A stretch of DNA of 64,000 bases from Palsa-504 sp963819785 (GTDB lineage: Bacteria; Actinomycetota; Actinomycetes; Streptosporangiales; Streptosporangiaceae), in assembly GCA_963819785.1 (NCBI GenBank), contig CAWFXW010000020.1, positions 512,781 to 576,780 on the forward strand, given 5' to 3'. This document shows, in pieces, positions 44,233 through 53,573 of the stretch (positions are counted from its first letter, which is position 1; the number at the start of each line of letters is the position of its first letter). A model generated the notes under the pieces. The model searched no databases. It was not told the origin of the DNA and saw only the letters and a list, made by a program, of their open reading frames with translations. A program made the translations under genes and the position numbers.

Positions 44233-45507
44233 CTAGTGTGCATCCGGCCAGCGTTCGCGCACGGCTGCCACGACCTTGGCGAGCTGGGCGTCGAAAGCGT
44301 CAAGCTGCTCAGCTTCGGCAGCGCTCGCGACGAAGGCGTGCCGGTCGCAGGCTACGCCCCCGCGCCATATCCGCTCAATCGCGCGCGTCGCGGTGATGTC
44401 CGTCAACGGGTCACCGGACACCAGGACCAGGTCCGCGCGCTGCCCGGCCGCGACATGTCCTCGGTCGGCGAGGCCGAACACTCGTGCCGGTTCAGCCGTG
44501 GCAGCGGCCAGGGCCTGCGCCGGGCTGATGCCGCACCGGACCAGGAGTTCGAGCTCTCGGTGCAGGCTCGCTCCGAACACGGTCCCCGGGTTCGGAGCAT
44601 CCGTGCCCGCCAGCACAGCGACCCCCGCATCGGACAGTCGCCGCACGTTGTCCTCGGCCCGGGAGTAGGGCGGCATTTGCCGGCCATGCCCTCCCGGGGC
44701 AGCCGAAGTCAGCCGGCGTACCCAGGCCTCCCCGAGCGCTTCAGCGAGCCGCGGGTCCCCTGCCACTGCCGCGCCACCCGGTTCGCCGAGGGTGTTCTCG
44801 ATGGTGGCCAGCGTCGGACCGACCACGATCCCGGCTTCGGCCATGCGTCCGGCCAGGGCTTGGTCCAGCTCAGCGTTCGCGGGGACGTGGGCCACCACGT
44901 CGACACCAGCGGACACGACCTCCTCGACGCCGGCCGTCGAGCTGACGTGAGCGACGACGAGCAGGCCGCGGGTGTGCGCGGCAATGACCAGTGCCTGGAT
45001 GGTTCCGCGGTCCAGCGAGGGCCATAGGCCCCCGGTGCCGGAGATGATCTTCAGGTAGTCCGAGCCCGCCGCGATCCGTTCCGCCACGAATTGCCCGGCC
45101 TGGTCAGGCGTAGTCAACGTCGGGAACGGGGCGTACATCATCGACGGGTGCCCGCCGGGCGCGGTGGCACCGATACCCGCGGAACGGACGTCGGCCACGT
45201 CCGGACGGGCGCCGGCCTGCTCCTTAGCGGTGGCCACCAGGCCGGGTTTGCTGAACATGTCCAGAACGGTGGTAACGCCGAAGGTCAACGACTGCGCGAG
45301 GGCGCCGGGCACCAGGTGCACGTGCGCGTCGATCAGGCCAGGAAGCACAGTCCCGCCCGCCGCGTCGATCACCTCGTCGCCTTCCTGGACGGCCGAGGCG
45401 ACCGAGCACTCGGTGATCAGGCCGTCGGCGAACCGGACCGAAGTCCAGTCCTGCAACTTCGTCCCGTCGAATACCTTCGCGTTCACGATCGTGGTTGCCG
45501 TGCCCAA
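44233..45507 (-). CDS. Amidohydrolase family metal-dependent hydrolase
   Basis: A 424-residue imidazolonepropionase/prolidase-like amidohydrolase. The metal ligands appear as DAHVHLVPG (about residues 63-71), a Lys in SDYLKIISG, His in VVAHVSSTAG and Asp in LAGTDAPNPG. The C-terminus ends with the usual small beta barrel (GQRADLVLVSGDPLTDI). TTG 45507 is chosen because GGGGAGG lies 5-6 bases upstream, and the longer frame to 45774 is Pro/Arg-rich. Substrate unknown. Confidence 0.83.
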   Translation of the reverse strand: MGTATTIVNAKVFDGTKLQDWTSVRFADGLITECSVASAVQEGDEVIDAAGGTVLPGLIDAHVHLVPGALAQSLTFGVTTVLDMFSKPGLVATAKEQAGARPDVADVRSAGIGATAPGGHPSMMYAPFPTLTTPDQAGQFVAERIAAGSDYLKIISGTGGLWPSLDRGTIQALVIAAHTRGLLVVAHVSSTAGVEEVVSAGVDVVAHVPANAELDQALAGRMAEAGIVVGPTLATIENTLGEPGGAAVAGDPRLAEALGEAWVRRLTSAAPGGHGRQMPPYSRAEDNVRRLSDAGVAVLAGTDAPNPGTVFGASLHRELELLVRCGISPAQALAAATAEPARVFGLADRGHVAAGQRADLVLVSGDPLTDITATRAIERIWRGGVACDRHAFVASAAEAEQLDAFDAQLAKVVAAVRERWPDAH

Positions 45508-45694
45508 GGCGTCCTCCCCAAGGGATCCTAAACAACCTGAATAGCAGGCGAAGGGAGTGCAGTGCCCCAGAACGCGCGGCTCCGAACCGCGTTGGAGAAC
45601 AGGGCGAGGGCGCGGATGATGGCGCCGGTACCGGCGCGTTCCTGGCTGGCGGCGATGCCGGTGCCGGGGGCCGACCCGGGAGTAGGGTGCTGGC

Positions 45695-46366
45695 GTGGGA
45701 GATACGCCTGGCCGGTTCGCCGCCGAGCTCATCGCGCATGCTCGCGAACAGGTCAACGCAGGGGCGGGCGGCAATCGGTTTGTCGAACTGCTGGAGGCTG
45801 GCGGTGTTCCGCGGGACAGGCTGACCTGGCTCGCAGGTGAACAGTTCCGTATCGTCGGCAGCGATCAGCGTAGTTTCGCGTTGCTCGCGGCCCGCTTCCC
45901 GGACCCGCCGGCCGGTGAGATGTTCCTGTCCCTGGCGCAGGGTGAGCTGACCGCGCTGCGGCTGCTGTCCGATTTCGCCGCCGGGCTGGGCTGGGGAGAG
46001 CGAGACCTGCGGGCCTACGAACCGCGGCCGCTGGCGCAGGCTTACCCGGCGTATCTGGCCTGGAGCGCGCTGTTCGGGACCTGCAGCGGGGTCGCGCTGG
46101 CGATGCTGGCCAATCTCGAGGAGTGGGGCGGCTACTGCGGCCGCGTCGCCGAGGCGCTGGTAACCCGCTACGACCTGTCCGAGCGGGCTGCCGGGTTCTT
46201 CCGGTTCTTCGCAGCGCCAGCGCCAGGCTTCACCGAGCAGGCAGCGTCCGTGGTCGCCGCCGGGCTGGCCGCAGGTGAAGATCCGCAGGACGCAGTGCGG
46301 GCGGCACTGGCCCTGCACGCATATGAGATCGCCTTCTGGGATTCGCTTGCCGCCGGTCTGGCATAA
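45695..46366 (+). CDS. TenA/PqqC-like (heme oxygenase fold) protein
   Basis: A 223-residue all-helical protein resembling TenA/thiaminase II. It contains NRFVELLEAGGVPRDRLTWL, then LAQGELTALRLLSDFAAGLG, and YPAYLAWSALFGTCSGVALA, matching the bundle positions of the family. The active-site Cys expected in thiaminase could be the one in LFGTCSGVA, but this is not certain. GTG 45695 starts the frame. It is divergent from the amidohydrolase gene. Confidence 0.65.
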   Translation: MGDTPGRFAAELIAHAREQVNAGAGGNRFVELLEAGGVPRDRLTWLAGEQFRIVGSDQRSFALLAARFPDPPAGEMFLSLAQGELTALRLLSDFAAGLGWGERDLRAYEPRPLAQAYPAYLAWSALFGTCSGVALAMLANLEEWGGYCGRVAEALVTRYDLSERAAGFFRFFAAPAPGFTEQAASVVAAGLAAGEDPQDAVRAALALHAYEIAFWDSLAAGLA

Positions 46367-46934
46367 CCGCCATCCGTCCGCGCAGGACGACGGCAGCTGG
46401 CAGGAGACATGCACCTTGCCAGCCAGCGGGTGGGTGGCCAGGTCCGGCCGGCCGGTAAGCCGCGGCGGCAGCTCACGGTGGCCGGTGCCGTGGCCGGCCA
46501 TCAGCATGACGGCATCCGCGCCGCGGGGCATGCTGGAGGACCAGAGTCGGGCACCACGGACCGTTCGATAAAAAAGACAACTCGCCCGGCCGCACCGCAC
46601 TCGGCCAGAGGAGAAGGGCGGGGCCGGCCCACCTCCTCCTCACGGGCGCGGCAGCAAGCCGGCGCCATGCTCCTGAACTGGGACGATAGGGGTGTTTAGG
46701 TTCCTGGCCCCGCCCCTGGGCGGCGGCCCGGCAGTCGGCCGGTCGACCGGGTGCCGCGCATGGTGTTTAATGGATGGCGGTTGTAGTCGAAATTCGTTAC
46801 GTGTATCTGCGCCTGCGAACTTCTGACCGCGGCGCCGCGAGTACACGGCCAGGTCTTCCCGGCAGGCTGGCGGTCGCGATAACCCGGGGTGCGCGCACGT
46901 GCCTCCCGAAGATCGTCTCTCCAGGAGAAAGTAC
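46367..46934. other. Intergenic region upstream of cspA
   Basis: No convincing gene is seen. It contains a half copy of the dispersed palindrome (46554-46578) and, from about 46760, the long leader of the cold-shock gene, as is usual for such genes. Frames such as 46409-46699 lack ribosome sites and domain features. Confidence 0.6.
46554..46578. repeat. Dispersed palindromic element, half copy
   Basis: CCACGGACCGTTCGATAAAA continuing AAGAC matches the left arm and A-rich loop of the elements at 12284 and 29471. The right arm is absent. No gene stop is adjacent, which weakens a pure terminator role. Confidence 0.5.
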
Positions 46935-47138
46935 ATGGCTGAAGGCACCGTCAAGTGGTTCAACGCCGACAAGGGCTACGGCTTCATTGCCCCTGACGAC
47001 GGAACCGCCGACGTGTTCGTCCATCACTCCGCCATCCAGGCTGACGGCTTCCGCAGCCTGCAGGACAACCAGCGGGTCACCTACACCGCCGGACGCGGGC
47101 CCAAGGGCCCGCAGGCCGAGGAAGTCCGCCCGCTCTAA
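46935..47138 (+). CDS. cspA: Cold-shock protein (CspA family)
   Basis: A 67-residue OB-fold RNA chaperone that keeps mRNA single-stranded. It starts MAEGTVKWFNADKGYGFIAP with RNP1 (KGYGFI), then RNP2 (VFVHHSAI), and ends GPKGPQAEEVRPL. ATG 46935 follows AGGAGAAAGTAC. A strong hairpin just after the stop probably terminates it, giving a single-gene transcript. Confidence 0.96.
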   Translation: MAEGTVKWFNADKGYGFIAPDDGTADVFVHHSAIQADGFRSLQDNQRVTYTAGRGPKGPQAEEVRPL

Positions 47139-47144
47139 CCGCCA

Positions 47145-47179
47145 GCGGGCCGGGACAGGCACCGCCTGGCCCGGCCCGC
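47145..47179 (+). terminator. cspA terminator hairpin
   Basis: GCGGGCCGGG (47145-47154) pairs perfectly with CCCGGCCCGC (47170-47179), 7 bases after the cspA stop. The loop itself can pair through CAGGC/GCCTG. Confidence 0.7.
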
Positions 47180-47231
47180 CTGCCGTCCCCCGGCGCGGCC
47201 GGCGAACGCAGACGGCATTACAGTTTGCTGG

Positions 47232-47612
47232 ATGGCAGGTGATCAGGCTGCGCGGGCGGACAGCTGGATCTGGTCGGTGCGGCTGACCAGAACCCGCCCG
47301 GCCGCGTCCGGTGCCTGCCGGGCCGGGCACGTCAAGGTCAACGGGGTACGGGTCAAGCCCGCGCATCCCGTGCGGGCCGGTGATGAGGTGCGGCTGCGCT
47401 ACGAAGGACGCGAGCGCGTCGTGATCGTCCAGCGGATTATCACCAAGCGTGTCGGCGCACTTGTTGCCGCTGAGTGTTATGTCGACCACAGCCCTCCCCC
47501 TGCGCCCCGCGAGGAGACCGTCGCGGTGGCTGCCCGCGACCGCGGCACGGGCCGCCCGACCAAGCGCGAGCGCCGGAGTATCGAGAAATTGCTCGGACGG
47601 CCGACCCGGTGA
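47232..47612 (+). CDS. S4-domain RNA-binding protein (Hsp15-like)
   Basis: A 126-residue protein with an N-terminal S4 domain: RADSWIWSVRLTRTRPAASG, then GHVKVNGVRVKPAHPVRAGD and EVRLRYEGRERVVIVQRII. The basic C-terminus (GTGRPTKRERRSIEKLLGRP) is typical of HslR/Hsp15-like proteins, which bind stalled 50S subunits or structured RNA. It follows cspA after a terminator, so it has its own promoter. Confidence 0.88.
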   Translation: MAGDQAARADSWIWSVRLTRTRPAASGACRAGHVKVNGVRVKPAHPVRAGDEVRLRYEGRERVVIVQRIITKRVGALVAAECYVDHSPPPAPREETVAVAARDRGTGRPTKRERRSIEKLLGRPTR

Positions 47613-47734
47613 GCGGTTGACGCATGGTGCTGGTACCTGGACTACACCTCAGAGGAAGAGGAGTAGCCCGCCATGCCGCGGACAGCGCATGCGCGTCGTG
47701 TCATGCCGCTGCGCGCGGCGCTTTGCGGCACGGG

Positions 47735-48184
47735 TCAGGAGATGGCGGCCTTTACCAGTTCGGTGACCTTCTTCTCCACCGTGGGGCTCCAGGTCTTCAG
47801 CGCGTACGTCACCGGCCACACGTCGCCGTCGTCGAGGTTCGCCGTGTCCGCGAAGCCCAGGGTCGAGTAGCGGTAGCTGAACTTGCCCGCGTTCTGGAAG
47901 AAGAGGACGACCTTGCCGTCCGCGTTCGCGTAGGCGGGCATCCCGTACCAGGTCTTCGGTGACAGCCCGGGGGCGGCCGCGGTCACCGTCACGTGCACGC
48001 GCTCGGCGAGCGCACGATCTTCCGGTGCCATCTCCGCGATGCTGTCCAGGACCGCCTGCAGGCCGTCGGCTTTCTTGGCACCCTTCTTGCCCTCGGCGCG
48101 CAGCTCGGCGGCGCGCTTCTTCATCGCGGCGCGTTCCTCGGCGCTGAAGGTATCGGACTGGGTGCTGGCATTCTTCGCGGGCAT
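47735..48184 (-). CDS. DUF1801/iron-chaperone-like protein
   Basis: A 149-residue protein. A basic helical N-terminus (residues 10-50, AEERAAMKKRAAELRAEGKK) leads to the DUF1801 fold: ADGLQAVLDSIAEMAPEDRA, then WYGMPAYANADGKVVLFFQN and FADTANLDDGDVWPVTYALK. ATG 48184 has AAAGGAAG upstream, so the frame to 48211 is not used. Relatives are annotated as frataxin-like iron chaperones on weak evidence. Confidence 0.82.
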   Translation of the reverse strand: MPAKNASTQSDTFSAEERAAMKKRAAELRAEGKKGAKKADGLQAVLDSIAEMAPEDRALAERVHVTVTAAAPGLSPKTWYGMPAYANADGKVVLFFQNAGKFSYRYSTLGFADTANLDDGDVWPVTYALKTWSPTVEKKVTELVKAAIS

Positions 48185-48330
48185 TGCCGGGCTTCCTTTC
48201 CTGACGCTCACCGGGCTCGGTGTGAGGCCGGCCTTCCACCGAGGCTAGGCCCGGGCCGCACCATGACGCTTCTCGATTCCTGACCGATCGGGACCCAGCC
48301 GAGGCGCTCGAGTAACGGCCCCTCCCCCGC

Positions 48331-49311
48331 CTAGTCGTGCGCGTTATGCCCGGTCAGCTGGCTGGCCTCCGTCTCGGCGGTCCGGAGCACGCAGCGGAAA
48401 CCGATGTGGGTTGATGACGTCTCGACCGCCTGGCCCTGGCGCGCGGCAGGCCGGTAGCGCAAGCAGTAGTCGGGAGCGCAGAGGTAGGAGCCTCCCTTGA
48501 CGACCCGCCTGGGAATGTGCACGCCGGGAGCTTGACGGTCATGGCTGTGCTCGGGAGTCTGGACGTGCGGGTCGCGAGGGACGCAGCACGCCGGTGAGCT
48601 GCCGTGGTGGCGGGGACTGAAGAAGTCTGAGGTCCATTCCCAGGTATTTCCGGTCATCTCGAACAGGCCGTACCCGTTCGGCGGGAACCGCTTGACCGGC
48701 GTGGTGCCCAGGAAGCCGTCCTGCTTGAGGTTTTCCCACGGGAAGCGGCCTTGCCAGGTGTTGGCCATCGTGCGGCCGCGCGGCTGGAAAATGTCGCCCC
48801 AGCAGTAGACGGCCCCCTCCAGGCCGCCTCTGGCCGCCCGCTCCCATTCGGCTTCGGAGGGCAGCGCTTTGCCGGCCCACACGGCAAAGGCGGCGGCGTC
48901 CTCGTAGGCCACGTGGGTGACCGGGTGCCGCTCCCGGCCGTGCAGCGTGCTCCCCGGCCCCTCCGGGTGCCGCCACTGCGCGCCGGGAACCCAAGACCAC
49001 CAGTTGCGGGGATCACCGAGGTTGACGGGCCCGTCCGGCTGGTCGAAAACGAGGGAGCCGGGCACGAGAAGTTCAGGCGCGACACCCGGATACTGGGCGG
49101 GATCCAGGGCTCGTTCGGCGACGGTCACATGACCGGTAGCGCTGACGAAGCGGCGATACTCCGCGACTGTCACGGCATGCTCGTCCATCCAGAAGCCGTC
49201 GACACTGACCTGGTGGACGGGGCCTTCCTCGGGATAGAAATCATCCGAGCCCATGAGAAAGCTACCCCCGGGCACCCGCACCATGTCTTTGAGCAGCTTG
49301 TTCCGAGTCAT
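48331..49311 (-). CDS. Formylglycine-generating enzyme family protein
   Basis: A 326-residue SUMF1/FGE-type enzyme that oxidises the active-site Cys of sulfatases to formylglycine. It starts MVRVPGGSFLMGSDDFYPEE and includes WAGKALPSEAEWERAARGG and NGYGLFEMTGNTWEWTSDFF. Both copper-binding cysteines are present: Cys278 and Cys283 in GGSYLCAPDYCLRYRPAARQ. It is divergent from a sulfatase gene 157 bases away whose CVPSR site is its expected substrate, so the two form a functional pair. Modification must occur in the cytoplasm before export. Confidence 0.92.
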   Translation of the reverse strand: MTRNKLLKDMVRVPGGSFLMGSDDFYPEEGPVHQVSVDGFWMDEHAVTVAEYRRFVSATGHVTVAERALDPAQYPGVAPELLVPGSLVFDQPDGPVNLGDPRNWWSWVPGAQWRHPEGPGSTLHGRERHPVTHVAYEDAAAFAVWAGKALPSEAEWERAARGGLEGAVYCWGDIFQPRGRTMANTWQGRFPWENLKQDGFLGTTPVKRFPPNGYGLFEMTGNTWEWTSDFFSPRHHGSSPACCVPRDPHVQTPEHSHDRQAPGVHIPRRVVKGGSYLCAPDYCLRYRPAARQGQAVETSSTHIGFRCVLRTAETEASQLTGHNAHD

Positions 49312-49468
49312 TCAGGCGCTTCTCCCCCGCTGAGGCGCATTACACCGGACAACAAAAATGGCGAATCCGGACTTAATTAGCCTTATTAATCCAGGAACGC
49401 CCTGGTGTAAGGTTAGCGACGGTGACTCTGAGTATTCAGAATAATACATATTGTGATCGGGGGTAGGG
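49312..49468. promoter_or_regulatory. Divergent promoter region, FGE/sulfatase
   Basis: An unusually AT-rich gap (ATTCAGAATAATACATATTG at 49432-49451) separates the two divergent genes. The TAATACAT stretch is a candidate -10 for the sulfatase gene. No clear palindrome is seen. Confidence 0.4.
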
Positions 49469-51400
49469 ATGAACGACAAAAAGGGCGGGCTCTCGCGCCG
49501 GCGCTTCATCCAGGGCGCGGGCGTAGCGGCCGCGACCGCAGGCATCGCCCAGGTCGAGCCGTCCGATGGCGTGCTGTCGGCCGCCGCGAGTACCTGGCCG
49601 TTCCGGCCGCGGGGCGGGCTGAGCCAGCGCCCCAACTTGCTGCTCATCTTGTGCGACGAGTACCGCTTCCCCGTGGCCTACGAGTCCGGCGAACTGCGGC
49701 AGTTCCGGGCCACGCACCTCACGGCTGAGGAGTCGCTGCGCGACAACGGGCTAGAGTTCACCAACCACTACATCATGACCTCGGCTTGCGTACCGAGCCG
49801 GACGTCGATCCTCACCGGCCAGTACCCGTCGCTGCACGGGGACAGCCAGACGCCGGGCGCGGCGAAGAGCAGCATCGAGATGGACATGTTCTGGCTCGAC
49901 CAGAACACGGTCCCCACGATGGGCAGCTACTTCCGGGCGGGCGGCTACGACACCTACTACAAGGGCAAGTGGCACGTCTCCGACGCTGACATACACATCC
50001 CGGGCACCTACAGCCCGCTCTTGACCTTCGACAGCAACGGTGAGCCTGACCCGGAGGCGGAGAATGCCTACCTGGCCGCCGACCGGCTCGGCCCCTACGG
50101 GTTCAGCGGCTGGATCGGCCCCGAGCCGCACGGAACCAACCCGCTCAACTCCGGTTCCTCGGCGACCGGCGCCATCGGCCGGGACGAGAAGTTCGCGACC
50201 CAGGCCGTGGACCTGCTCAGCCAGCTCAGCGAACGGGGACGCCAGGACCGGCCATGGCTGCTGGTCAACTCCTACGTCAACCCGCACGATGTCACGGTGT
50301 GGGGAGCTCTCACCCTGCAGAACCCCAGCTGGAACCTGCGCGGCCAGCTCACCAACAGCACCGTGCCGGACCGGCTGTTCGAGCCAGTCCAGTACGCGGC
50401 GACCAGCCATGAGAACCTGGCCGGGAAGCCGCACTGCCAACAGGACTATGTGGAGCGCTATCCGGAGGTGTTCCAGCCGCTGCCCAACACGACGGAGTAC
50501 CACAGGTTCTACTACCAGCTACAGCAGAACGTGAACCAGCAGATCCAGCGAGTCCTCGACGCGCTCGCAACTCACCCGGACATGGCCGCGAACACCATCG
50601 TGATCTTCACCTCCGACCATGGAGACATGCTAGGTGCCCATGGCGGCATGCACCAGAAGTGGCATCAGGCCTACGAGGAGGCCACCCATGTGCCGTTCAT
50701 CGTGCACAGCCCGGCGTTGTTCCCGGGCCGGCAGACACTCGACGCGCTGACCAGCCATGCCGATCTGCTGCCCACCATGCTCGGGCTGGCCGGTCTCGAC
50801 CCGTCCCGGCTTCAGCACAAACTCGCCAAGAACCACACCGAGGTCCATTCCCTGGTCGGCCGGGACCTCTCCGGCGTCATCCTCGGCGAGACCAGCCCCA
50901 GCCAGGTGACGGGGCCCGTGTACTTCATGACCGAGGATGAGGTCAGCCGAGGGTTCTACCAGACATCTGCCCTGGGCTTTGAGTACCGGCCGGTGACGCA
51001 GCCCAACACCATCGAGACGGTCGTCGCCTACCTGGCCACCGGCCAGAACGGCAGCCGCGAGAAATGGAAGTACTCCCGGTACTCAGACAACCCCCAGTTC
51101 TGGAGCGCCCCAAACCCCCCGGCCGGCCCGCAGCAGGATGTGATGACCCAGGTATACGGCAACATGAACCTGCCGGGGAACAAGCATGCAGCCACCACAG
51201 TCAAGACAAACCCGGCCCCCGACCAGGCCGAAGCCTACAACCTGTCCAGAGACCCGCTAGAGCTGGCCAACCTAGTCCACAGCACCGACCCCGCCGTCCA
51301 GGCCACGATCAGCGAACTGGAAACATTGCTGCACCAGCAGTGCGAAGCCAAGCTGCTCAAGCCGAGCAGCGGCACCGTGCCCGGACAGCCAGACTGCTGA
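49469..51400 (+). CDS. TAT-exported sulfatase
   Basis: A 643-residue sulfatase. A twin-arginine signal (LSRRRFIQGAGVAAATAG, residues 8-25) sends it out folded. The metal site starts at NLLLILCDEYRFP, the formylglycine site is Cys107 in TSACVPSRTSILTGQYPSLH, and a second metal patch is IFTSDHGDMLGAHG. The C-terminal part (DPLELANLVH) is typical of type I sulfatases. TAT export fits the need for cytoplasmic Cys oxidation by the divergent FGE before translocation. It releases sulfate from an unknown sulfate ester. Confidence 0.93.
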   Translation: MNDKKGGLSRRRFIQGAGVAAATAGIAQVEPSDGVLSAAASTWPFRPRGGLSQRPNLLLILCDEYRFPVAYESGELRQFRATHLTAEESLRDNGLEFTNHYIMTSACVPSRTSILTGQYPSLHGDSQTPGAAKSSIEMDMFWLDQNTVPTMGSYFRAGGYDTYYKGKWHVSDADIHIPGTYSPLLTFDSNGEPDPEAENAYLAADRLGPYGFSGWIGPEPHGTNPLNSGSSATGAIGRDEKFATQAVDLLSQLSERGRQDRPWLLVNSYVNPHDVTVWGALTLQNPSWNLRGQLTNSTVPDRLFEPVQYAATSHENLAGKPHCQQDYVERYPEVFQPLPNTTEYHRFYYQLQQNVNQQIQRVLDALATHPDMAANTIVIFTSDHGDMLGAHGGMHQKWHQAYEEATHVPFIVHSPALFPGRQTLDALTSHADLLPTMLGLAGLDPSRLQHKLAKNHTEVHSLVGRDLSGVILGETSPSQVTGPVYFMTEDEVSRGFYQTSALGFEYRPVTQPNTIETVVAYLATGQNGSREKWKYSRYSDNPQFWSAPNPPAGPQQDVMTQVYGNMNLPGNKHAATTVKTNPAPDQAEAYNLSRDPLELANLVHSTDPAVQATISELETLLHQQCEAKLLKPSSGTVPGQPDC

Positions 51401-51939
51401 GGCATGTGGCTCCGTAATCCTGGCCGTGCATGGCCTCGGCTAGGCACGCCGCAGCCACGAGTAGACCGCGCCGGATCTCGCTGAGGAGCCCTCACGCCGA
51501 CGATCCAGCAGACCTCCAGTCAAACAGCCCGCAGTGCAGACAGGTCGAACCTGCATGAACATACGAGCCGACCCCGCATAGGCGACGCCCGCACATAGCG
51601 CGATATGGCCGGAAGGCTGGGTGGTGTCCCAGTGCTTGCGGCACGCCTGCCGGGCCAGGGAGGCGCCGCGCCCGGCGCCCCCAGGTGATCTAGGTACGTA
51701 CCCGCGCATAGTCCGCTCGGCGCATTGACACATCCATGGCAGGAGCGGAAGGCTTGCAAATTGCAGAACAATTTTCTATGCAATCGACTGGAGCGGTGCC
51801 GGGAGTCCAGCCGCTCAGGCATGACCGGCGCCGTCCCCCAGCTTGAACCGGACCGCTGAGGAACCCGATGGACATGATGGCACCGATGAGGACCGGCAAG
51901 ACGGACGGGAACCTGATGACCTGCCAGCTGGCCGCCACG
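51401..51939. other. Region after the sulfatase gene
   Basis: No gene is supported. Open frames exist on both strands, but none has recognisable features. A weakly AT-rich patch at 51755-51785 could be a promoter for the next gene. Confidence 0.5.
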
Positions 51940-52737
51940 ATGACCAGCGAGCACACGCTCAAGATCGAGGCGGCCCGCGCCGGGGTCAGCGTCGGGGAGT
52001 ACCAGGCCCGGCTCCGGCAGGGACTGCTGTGGTGCTACCGCTGCCAGGACTGGCACCAGGCCGAGGCCTTCCCGGCCGACGCGCGCCGGCACAGCGGCCG
52101 GGCCGGATCATGCCACCAGGCCATCCGCGCCGCCGCCCGCGACGCGCTCGCAGCCCGAGGCCAGCTCCCCCCGCCGACGGCCGTATGGGTCATCCGGCGC
52201 CCCGGACCTTCCCCGCAGCCGCGGTCCGCCGGGCAGCCATGGACATACTGGTGCGGGCCCGGCCGCGGCGCCAAGCCGGGCCCAGACCGGGCGGGGACAT
52301 GGTCATCGGCCCTGGACAACGACGTCGCCCGGTTCCCCGGCCCCGGCCAGGCACGCGACGCGCTCATCACCTCGTTCGGCGAGGCCGGCGCGATCCCGCC
52401 AGGCTGCCGGCTGAGTACGGCTGGCTTAACGCCTGCCGCGAGGTCCGCGATCACCACGGCGACAGCGCCGGTGCATATCACCGGCCTGCGGGCCGCGGAG
52501 CGGAACCCGGCCAGCCCGGCTGGCCTGCCCGCCGTCTGCCCAGACGGTGAACACAGCCATGGTGCCGCTGACGGCGACCGCGATCTTGCGGCAGCGCGCC
52601 TCGCGTACTGTCTCTTATCCTGCGTACCGGGCCGCGGTCACGGACCGCAGCCGCATGAGCATTGGCGGCGCGAGGGGGTATTTCTGTTGGGTGCGGCTCG
52701 TTCGAGGGGACCTTCTGAGCTGCAGTCAGTAGGTTAG
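51940..52737 (+). CDS. Hypothetical protein with Cys-rich N-terminal motif
   Basis: From ATG 51940 the first 70 residues look like real protein: TLKIEAARAGVSVGEYQARL followed by LWCYRCQDWHQAEAFPADAR and AGSCHQAIRAAARDAL. This resembles short actinobacterial and phage proteins with a WCxxCxxW...F..D motif. Beyond about residue 95 the sequence is Pro/Arg-rich and partly reads better in another frame, so the true end is uncertain. Function unknown. Confidence 0.4.
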   Translation: MTSEHTLKIEAARAGVSVGEYQARLRQGLLWCYRCQDWHQAEAFPADARRHSGRAGSCHQAIRAAARDALAARGQLPPPTAVWVIRRPGPSPQPRSAGQPWTYWCGPGRGAKPGPDRAGTWSSALDNDVARFPGPGQARDALITSFGEAGAIPPGCRLSTAGLTPAARSAITTATAPVHITGLRAAERNPASPAGLPAVCPDGEHSHGAADGDRDLAAARLAYCLLSCVPGRGHGPQPHEHWRREGVFLLGAARSRGPSELQSVG

Positions 52738-52741
52738 GGAC

Positions 52742-53554
52742 ATGCTGCGCGATCTTGCCTATGGCCTGTACTCACGCAAGCTGCGCAGGGAACTTTCCGG
52801 CGCCACGCTGCCCGGCCACGTCGGGCTGATCATGGACGGCAACCGCCGCTGGGCACGGCAGATGGGGCTGGCCAGTCCCAGCCTGGGGCACAAGTACGGG
52901 GCCGAGCATGTCGAAGACGTCCTGAACTGGTGCGAGCGGGCCGGGATCAGGCACGTGACCGTGTTCGTGTGCTCCGCAGAGAACCTGCAACGGCGCGGTG
53001 ATGCCGAGATCGCGTTCCTTATGCAGGTCATCGAAGACGTCGTCGCCGTCCGGCTGGCCCGGCCGTCGGCCGCCTGGCAGGTCCATATCGCGGGCACGCT
53101 CGACGTGCTGCCCGGCACCACCGCCCGCGCGCTGAAAGAGGCAGTCGAGGCGACCAGGGAGTGCGCCACCGGAGCGCACGTGACACTCGCCATCGGCTAC
53201 GGCGGGCGCCAGGAGGTGCTTGACGCGATCCGCGCGCTGCTATACGAGCAGGCAGACACCGGCGGCACGCTCACCGGGCTCGCCGAGACCCTCACCACCG
53301 GCGACATCGCCCGGCACCTGTACACGGCAGGGCATCCCGATCCCGACCTGGTTATCCGCACCAGCGGCGAGCAACGCGTATCCAACTTCCTGCTCTGGCA
53401 GACCGTGCACTCCGAGCTTTACTTCTGCGACGCCTACTGGCCCGCGTTCCGTGAGATCGACTTCCTGCGAGCACTGCGCAGCTACGCCGCCAGGCAAACC
53501 GGCGCGGAGCCTGACGCCACCGCCGCAGATCCTGGCACTCAACGCCGTGGCTGA
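52742..53554 (+). CDS. cis-Prenyl diphosphate synthase (UppS family)
   Basis: A 270-residue isoprenyl transferase that condenses isopentenyl diphosphate units in cis. Asp32 in GLIMDGNRRWARQMG is the catalytic residue. SAENLQRRGDAEIAFLM, VTLAIGYGGRQEVLDAI and DLVIRTSGEQRVSNFLLWQ are the other conserved regions. The length is slightly above typical UppS, and the motif SELYFCDAYWP deviates at the usual SEFYF. It may make a short-chain product such as Z,E-farnesyl diphosphate. It is an isolated gene near accessory DNA, so it could be a paralogue. Confidence 0.9.
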   Translation: MLRDLAYGLYSRKLRRELSGATLPGHVGLIMDGNRRWARQMGLASPSLGHKYGAEHVEDVLNWCERAGIRHVTVFVCSAENLQRRGDAEIAFLMQVIEDVVAVRLARPSAAWQVHIAGTLDVLPGTTARALKEAVEATRECATGAHVTLAIGYGGRQEVLDAIRALLYEQADTGGTLTGLAETLTTGDIARHLYTAGHPDPDLVIRTSGEQRVSNFLLWQTVHSELYFCDAYWPAFREIDFLRALRSYAARQTGAEPDATAADPGTQRRG

Positions 53555-53573
53555 GTCTGGCTGGTGATAGAAA

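Noticed and set aside
46409..46699. Forward frame covering the half palindrome
   Set aside because: No ribosome site, low-complexity composition and no family resemblance.
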